From assembly GCA_018398585.1 (NCBI GenBank), contig JAGTTD010000001.1, positions 12,588,501-12,652,500 of the forward strand: a DNA stretch of 64,000 nt, given 5' to 3'. Every line of letters starts with the position of its first letter. Position 1 is the stretch's first letter. This stretch comes from Simmondsia chinensis (Eukaryota; Streptophyta; Magnoliopsida; Caryophyllales; Simmondsiaceae). Both the position numbers and the translations under genes were made by a program. This document shows, piece by piece, positions 57,370 through 64,000 of this stretch. The notes under the pieces were generated by a model, which saw only the letters and a list, made by a program, of their open reading frames with translations, was not told the origin of the DNA and made no database searches.

Positions 57370-58937
57370 TTGGGAAAAAAAAAAACATCAAGAAAGGTTC
57401 TTTAGGACTAAAGCCGGGCTCAAGCGCTCGCTTGGAAGGTAATAGCGGCACGTTTAACCCGATGTTTCCTGCAAAATGAGCAAGTGACCATGAGGTCCCA
57501 GGGGTCAATCCACCAAAGATTCCTCCGATGCTTAAGTCATGAGGGTGTCAATTAAATAATAAATAATAAATAATAAGCTTAATAAAATACTTGTTGAATA
57601 CTTAGGTTAGGTTGAATAAGAAGTGTTCCATAGTTGGCTAGTAGCGCTTGGCGAATAGAGGAGTTGACTAGAGCTTTCATAATGGGAGCCAATATGACTT
57701 GACTAGTAGGTTTTGGGCTAGTAAGACTTGGATAGCTGGTATTGGGTACTTGAGTAGGGTGTTTGGATTGAGTAGGATATTTGGGTTGAGCAGGATATAT
57801 GTGTAGAGTAGGATTATGAGTAGGATAATTGTGTAGAGCAAGATATATAGGTTACGTAGGATATTTCGATAGAGTAGGACACTTGTGTAGAGTAGGATAT
57901 ATGGGTTGAGTAGTATATTTGAGTAAAGTAAGGTATGTGGGCTGAGTCGGATATTCAGGTAGAGTATGGTATCTCGGATGTAAAGCTTCGGTGGCATGAC
58001 TTGGCTAGAAAGAGAGAGAAATAGAGAGGAAGGTGTAAGAGGGAGCTTGTGTTGAGTTGGGGAATGTAATTTGCTACTAATAAAGAGAGAAGGAGGTGGG
58101 GGCTATTTTAAGTAAGACACATGACTTTTTATTGACAAAGTACCTTAATTAGTAAGGCTTGGGAATGGAGACGTACTTATCATTAAGGTGGGTTGAGAGT
58201 GAGTCATGACCATAGTCAATTTAGTCTTACTTGGTCCAACTCAGTTATAGCTAGTCCAACTCGGGTCAGGCAACTTGGTTGGACCATAGGCTACTCATCT
58301 ACAAGATTAGGGAAAATAGGCTAGGGTGCTAGGGCAAGTCAGCAAAGCATAGTGAAAACTCGATGTGTGGAGGTGAGTGACTCGACTAGGCTTAGGGATG
58401 ACTTGGCCATTGTGGGTTGGTGCTCAGTAGGGAGGTAAGGGTGACTCAAGAAGCATGGAAGTGACACAACTGGGAGGTGACACAGGGAACTGGCTCGACA
58501 AGTATGTGACTGACTCAGTGGGAGTGACTTGGCTGGGGATTCAGGGTGACTTGACAATCATAGGGGCCTACTCAATCAGTTGAGGGGACAACTCGGTAAT
58601 GGGTTACTCGGTAAGGCAACTCGGCAGGCGAGTTAGCTTGTGAGGACAACGAGTTAGGTGCCAAAGTGATGAGTTGGGTGGTGTGCGTGTTGAGCTGGGT
58701 ACCATAGTGGTTGTGGTGCCTGATCGACTTGTGGCTAGTGGTGAACAATTGGGTCCCCTATTAACCATGCGCATGGTGCCAAAAGTAGTGGTTCTCAAGG
58801 AGGAATTCTTAAGCATGGTTGGCAGTGGTCTTATCAGGAGGTGGCGGACAAAGAGAGTTGAGGAGATAGAAAAATTAGGGGAGAAGAGAGCCGAAAAAGA
58901 GGGAGGAGAGAGAGTAATGGGAGAAGAGAAAGTGTGA
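57370..58937. repeat. Long direct repeat, copy 2
   Basis: This is the second copy of the 51466-56400 repeat, without the hAT insertion. It has the same internal tandem phrases (57755-57975 and 58360-58700). Its right end is cut at the LTR of the next element (58938), so the purine-rich tail is shorter than in copy 1. Confidence 0.8.
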
Positions 58938-59360
58938 TGTAGCGTGTAGATAGAAAATTAGGGGAAATAAGAAGGTTCACAGCCTTTTCATTTCTATTGC
59001 TAAAACAAGTACAAACATAGGGAAGAAGTCTATTCGTAATGCTCACAACTTGAGAATTAGAAAGAATACATAAAAATAATGAAAGTCCAAAATTAAACGA
59101 ATAAAACCCTCGGCTACCCGTTCTTTAAATAGAAGAGCTTTCTTAACTGTACTAAAATTCTCAAATTAAGATCAATAGTAGAGATTGCAATCCGTGTGCT
59201 TCATCCAGCATTCCGTGTGATCTTCCCAAAATAAAAGACTAAAATTAAAAAGGCATAAATAAAAATAACCAAGATAAATACAAAAATATCTAATAATTAT
59301 CTACTTAGAATCCTACTAGACGTCAACCGCTTTCATCTACTTCTTCTAGAGAACTCATCA
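58938..59360 (-). repeat. 3' LTR of the deleted Gypsy element
   Basis: On the minus strand it starts TGATGAGTTCTC and ends CATCTACACGCTACA, reversed from the plus-strand TGTAGCGTGTAGATAG. It aligns with 61109-61515 throughout (for example TGAAAGTCCAAAATTAAACG). Confidence 0.78.
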
Positions 59361-59893
59361 ACCAGGGGCAACTCGCCAGGGCTGCTTCATGAACCTATTC
59401 TGATGGCCCTCTTGCTAAAGCCTGCAATCCTGCTAGGATAAACCCACTAAGACCCCATCACCCATAGGCTAAGGTATGGGTGCATCATCCTCCCCGGATT
59501 GGAGGGAATTCCTCCTCGAATTCGCGAGTGGATCATGAGGGTCATTCTTGCCAAGATATGACTCTGCATGCATGTCTCCCATCTCTGCAAGCTCCAATTC
59601 ATGAAGCTTGTCTCAATGTGAACCATAGAGTCTGGCATGCCATAATGCAAATTGTAGCATGTCTTCCTAAAAAGCGGGCTGCGTCATCCTCCCTGGCCTA
59701 GAAAGAATTTGCCCATGAATTTTCCATGGACTTTTTTGAATCACTCTCGTCAATGTGGAGGACACGTTATAAGTCCTCATGTGTTCCTATTGGTTAGAGA
59801 TAAAGTCTTTTGCCCTCACACGTGGACAAACAAGACTTGGCATTGGTGCAAGGTATATTGATGAATGTTGGACAAAGGTGCCCAACAATCTTC

Positions 59894-60200
59894 TCACGAC
59901 CTCTGCTTGACCATCTTCCTGTGGAACCAAAAAGCAAAAACATCTGTGACCCTGTTGATGGATTTGCTGTCAAAGCACACTCGCCAAGTTCCATTCTTTT
60001 CTGGCATTAAGAAGGTTTGAACTGCTTGTGTGGTCAAGTTCTCCCTAGTAGTACTCCTGGCGAAAAGCTTCTCAAATTTACATCTAAGCTCTGCATGCTC
60101 CACCGGACTCATCCAGTAATATAGTGTTCTTGATAAGGTGGCCTCTGCTGCCAAACCTATCCAGTTCCAAACCTTCCTCAACGGCGGTATAGGACTTCGT
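59894..60200 (-). pseudogene. Gypsy reverse transcriptase N-terminal fragment
   Basis: The minus strand encodes YYWMSPVEHAELRCKFEKLF, followed by AVQTFLMPEKNGTWRVCFDS and KSINRVT. This fits the Gypsy RT start (YRMSP-E--EL---VEELL, then P-LLVPKKDGTWRMC-D-R-IN). The frame then leaves RT; no catalytic YxDD box is present. The neighbouring stretch 59650-59447 may be the region just before the polypurine tract. Confidence 0.75.
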
Positions 60201-60338
60201 TCTTCTTCTGGTATTCTGCCTCATACCTCTCGGCACTCCTTGCTCTTCGGCACAAATACCTCGTTCTTCTTCTTCTTGATAAGGTGGCCTCTTCACGCTC
60301 GTATACATCTACAATGGTGGCATACCTCTATCGGCCAC

Positions 60339-61059
60339 TAGGGGTGTAATCAAGTCGAGCCGAGCCGAGCCGAGTATCTCAGTACTCCAACTCGAACTCG
60401 ATTAACAACTCGGGCACTCGAACTAAATGCGAGTAGTTAATTTTGCTCGAACTCGAACTCGATTAACTATTCGAGTACTCGACTTTACTTGAGTACTTGT
60501 TTATTGTGCATATGAACATTCAACAAATTAGCTCCTTAACAATTTTATTCTGTACACTCGAACATTAGTTATACTCAATTTGAATACTCAATTATTGCCT
60601 ATACTATATTTTAATATATACAACTATAAATCACCAATATATTAGTAGTAAATATGACCTAAGTTTCAAAAAATACAAGCAAACCATATGCAAGTTATTT
60701 CACTCTACTACAAATGTAACATGTTATCTTTTATATGGAATTCAATCTCCCTTCTTTCATTCGACTATTAATGTCATAAGCCATCCATTTCAAAAGAAAA
60801 TAATACACACGAACTACTTCATACGAGTCGAGTACCGAGTCGAGTATTTAATCGAGCATGTAGTCGAGTTTTTAATCGAGTATCCAGTTGAGTATTTAAT
60901 TGAGTATCGAGTCCTGTAGCTCACTACTCGATTCGTATTAATCGAGTATCTTTTGATACTCGAACTCGAACTCGAACTCGGTTAATTAAAGTTCAAATTG
61001 AGTTTTAATCAAGCTACTCACGAGCTACTCGCGAGCGGCGCCAATCGTTTATACCCCTA
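60339..61059. mobile_element. hAT-type MITE with CTCGA-rich interior
   Basis: The ends TAGGGGTGTAA and, reversed, TAGGGGTATAA are inverted repeats. Flanking 8-mers TCGGCCAC (60331-60338) and TCAGCCAC (61060-61067) differ at one base. The 721-bp interior has dense CGAGT/ACTCG phrases, CTCGAACTCGA on the left and ATCGAGTATTTAATCGAG on the right, which could fold back. There is no gene. Confidence 0.85.
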
Positions 61060-61108
61060 TCAGCCACGGGTCATCTCAAAAACTTTTCTGAGCTCTGATA
61101 CCAACTAC

Positions 61109-61515
61109 TATTGCACATAGATGGAAAATTAGGGGAAAAGGATGGTTCACAGCCTTCCTTTTTATTTCTATTGCAAAAACAAAGAGGAAAAATCTATTCG
61201 TACTTCTCACAACCCGAGAATTAGGAAAAAGAAAATGAAAGTCTAAAATTGAATGAATAAAACCATTGCTTTCCTCTTCTTTAAATAAAGGAGTTTTCTT
61301 AACTATAACTAAATTCGCTAATTAAGTTAAACGATGAAGATTGCAATCCGCGTGCTTCATCTAGTAATCCGCGTGGTCTTCTTAAAATAAAAGACTAAAT
61401 TAAAAGAGAACAAATAAAAACAACTAAGATAATTACAAAAAGAACTAATAATTATCTACTAAGTATCCTACTGGACATCAACCTCTTTCATCCGCTTCTT
61501 CCAAAGAACTCGCCA
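61109..61515 (-). repeat. 5' LTR of the deleted Gypsy element
   Basis: On the minus strand it starts TGGCGAGTTCTTTGG and ends at CCATCTATGTGCAATA next to the PBS. The usual terminal CA is TA here, a likely mutation. Confidence 0.78.

Positions 61516-64000
<2,485 letters not shown>

Larger units (their letters stand above)
58938..61515 (-). mobile_element. Deleted Ty3/Gypsy-type LTR element
   Basis: Two LTR-like copies (58938-59360 and 61109-61515) flank about 1.75 kb. A PBS (TTGGTATCAGAGC on the minus strand, 61092-61104) lies four bases inside the right copy, so the element is on the minus strand. Only fragments of RT remain, plus a nested hAT-type MITE. The flanking 5-mers do not match well, so the target duplication is uncertain. 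Confidence 0.78.

Noticed and set aside
57677..57997. 106-codon minus-strand frame rich in Leu, Ile, Tyr and Asn
   Set aside because: It is a translation of the GGGTTGAGTAGGATATTTGG-type tandem phrases; the other repeat copy does not keep the frame.

Overview
The window is nuclear DNA of a flowering plant. It is AT-rich and intron-bearing, carries a tau-class glutathione S-transferase (GST), and is filled almost entirely with plant transposable elements. The species cannot be named from the sequence. The only host gene recognised is the GST, present as two damaged minus-strand copies about 24 kb apart. Everything else recognised is mobile DNA, most of it decayed and nested. No tRNA, rRNA, CRISPR array or bacterial-type operon was seen.

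Layout. (1) 1-3195: 5' end of a minus-strand LTR retrotransposon running off the left edge, with a PTB-like RRM fragment in its body. (2) 3196-6151, 11736-12469 and probably 21504-23716: remains of an older element with a gene of the 'putative gypsy type transposon' (PF04195-like) class on the minus strand and an LTR-like block of plus orientation at its right end. I read it as a Tat-like retrotransposon with an antisense ORF. (3) 6152-11735: plus-strand chromodomain Ty3/Gypsy element with both LTRs. (4) 12470-21503: minus-strand Ty1/Copia element with 2.3-2.4 kb LTRs and a 5-bp target duplication. (5) 23715-25274: truncated GST copy, its upstream DNA and a C36 tract. (6) 25275-26243 and 42005-42113: an RTE LINE split by a 15.8-kb CACTA element (26244-42004, target duplication GTT). 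The CACTA element itself carries a Harbinger-like insertion (28291-29305) and a hAT transposon (36903-40127). (7) 42114-46985: minus-strand L1 LINE holding a hAT-type MITE (44555-45195) and a solo LTR (45300-46317). (8) 46986-47172: 3' end of a plus-strand L1. (9) 47629-50027: two-exon GST, almost complete but with a stop codon at Trp11; a LINE 3' fragment lies upstream. (10) 51466-58937: two copies of a long direct repeat, one holding a second hAT transposon (52542-55589). (11) 58938-61515: minus-strand deleted LTR element with a hAT-type MITE (60339-61059). (12) 61516-64000: nothing recognised apart from simple repeats.

Many insertions can be ordered because target duplications survive: Harbinger and hAT-1 went into CACTA, CACTA into RTE, solo LTR and MITE into L1, and hAT-2 into the direct repeat. 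In three cases a paralogous copy in the same window keeps the empty site. No autonomous element looks intact: stop codons, frameshifts or changed catalytic residues were found in each transposase or polymerase gene. I found no convincing new biological system. The most useful leads are the GST with one nonsense codon, the one-base frameshift at the same T tract in both hAT copies, the PTB-like RRM in a retroelement, and the probable antisense ORF.
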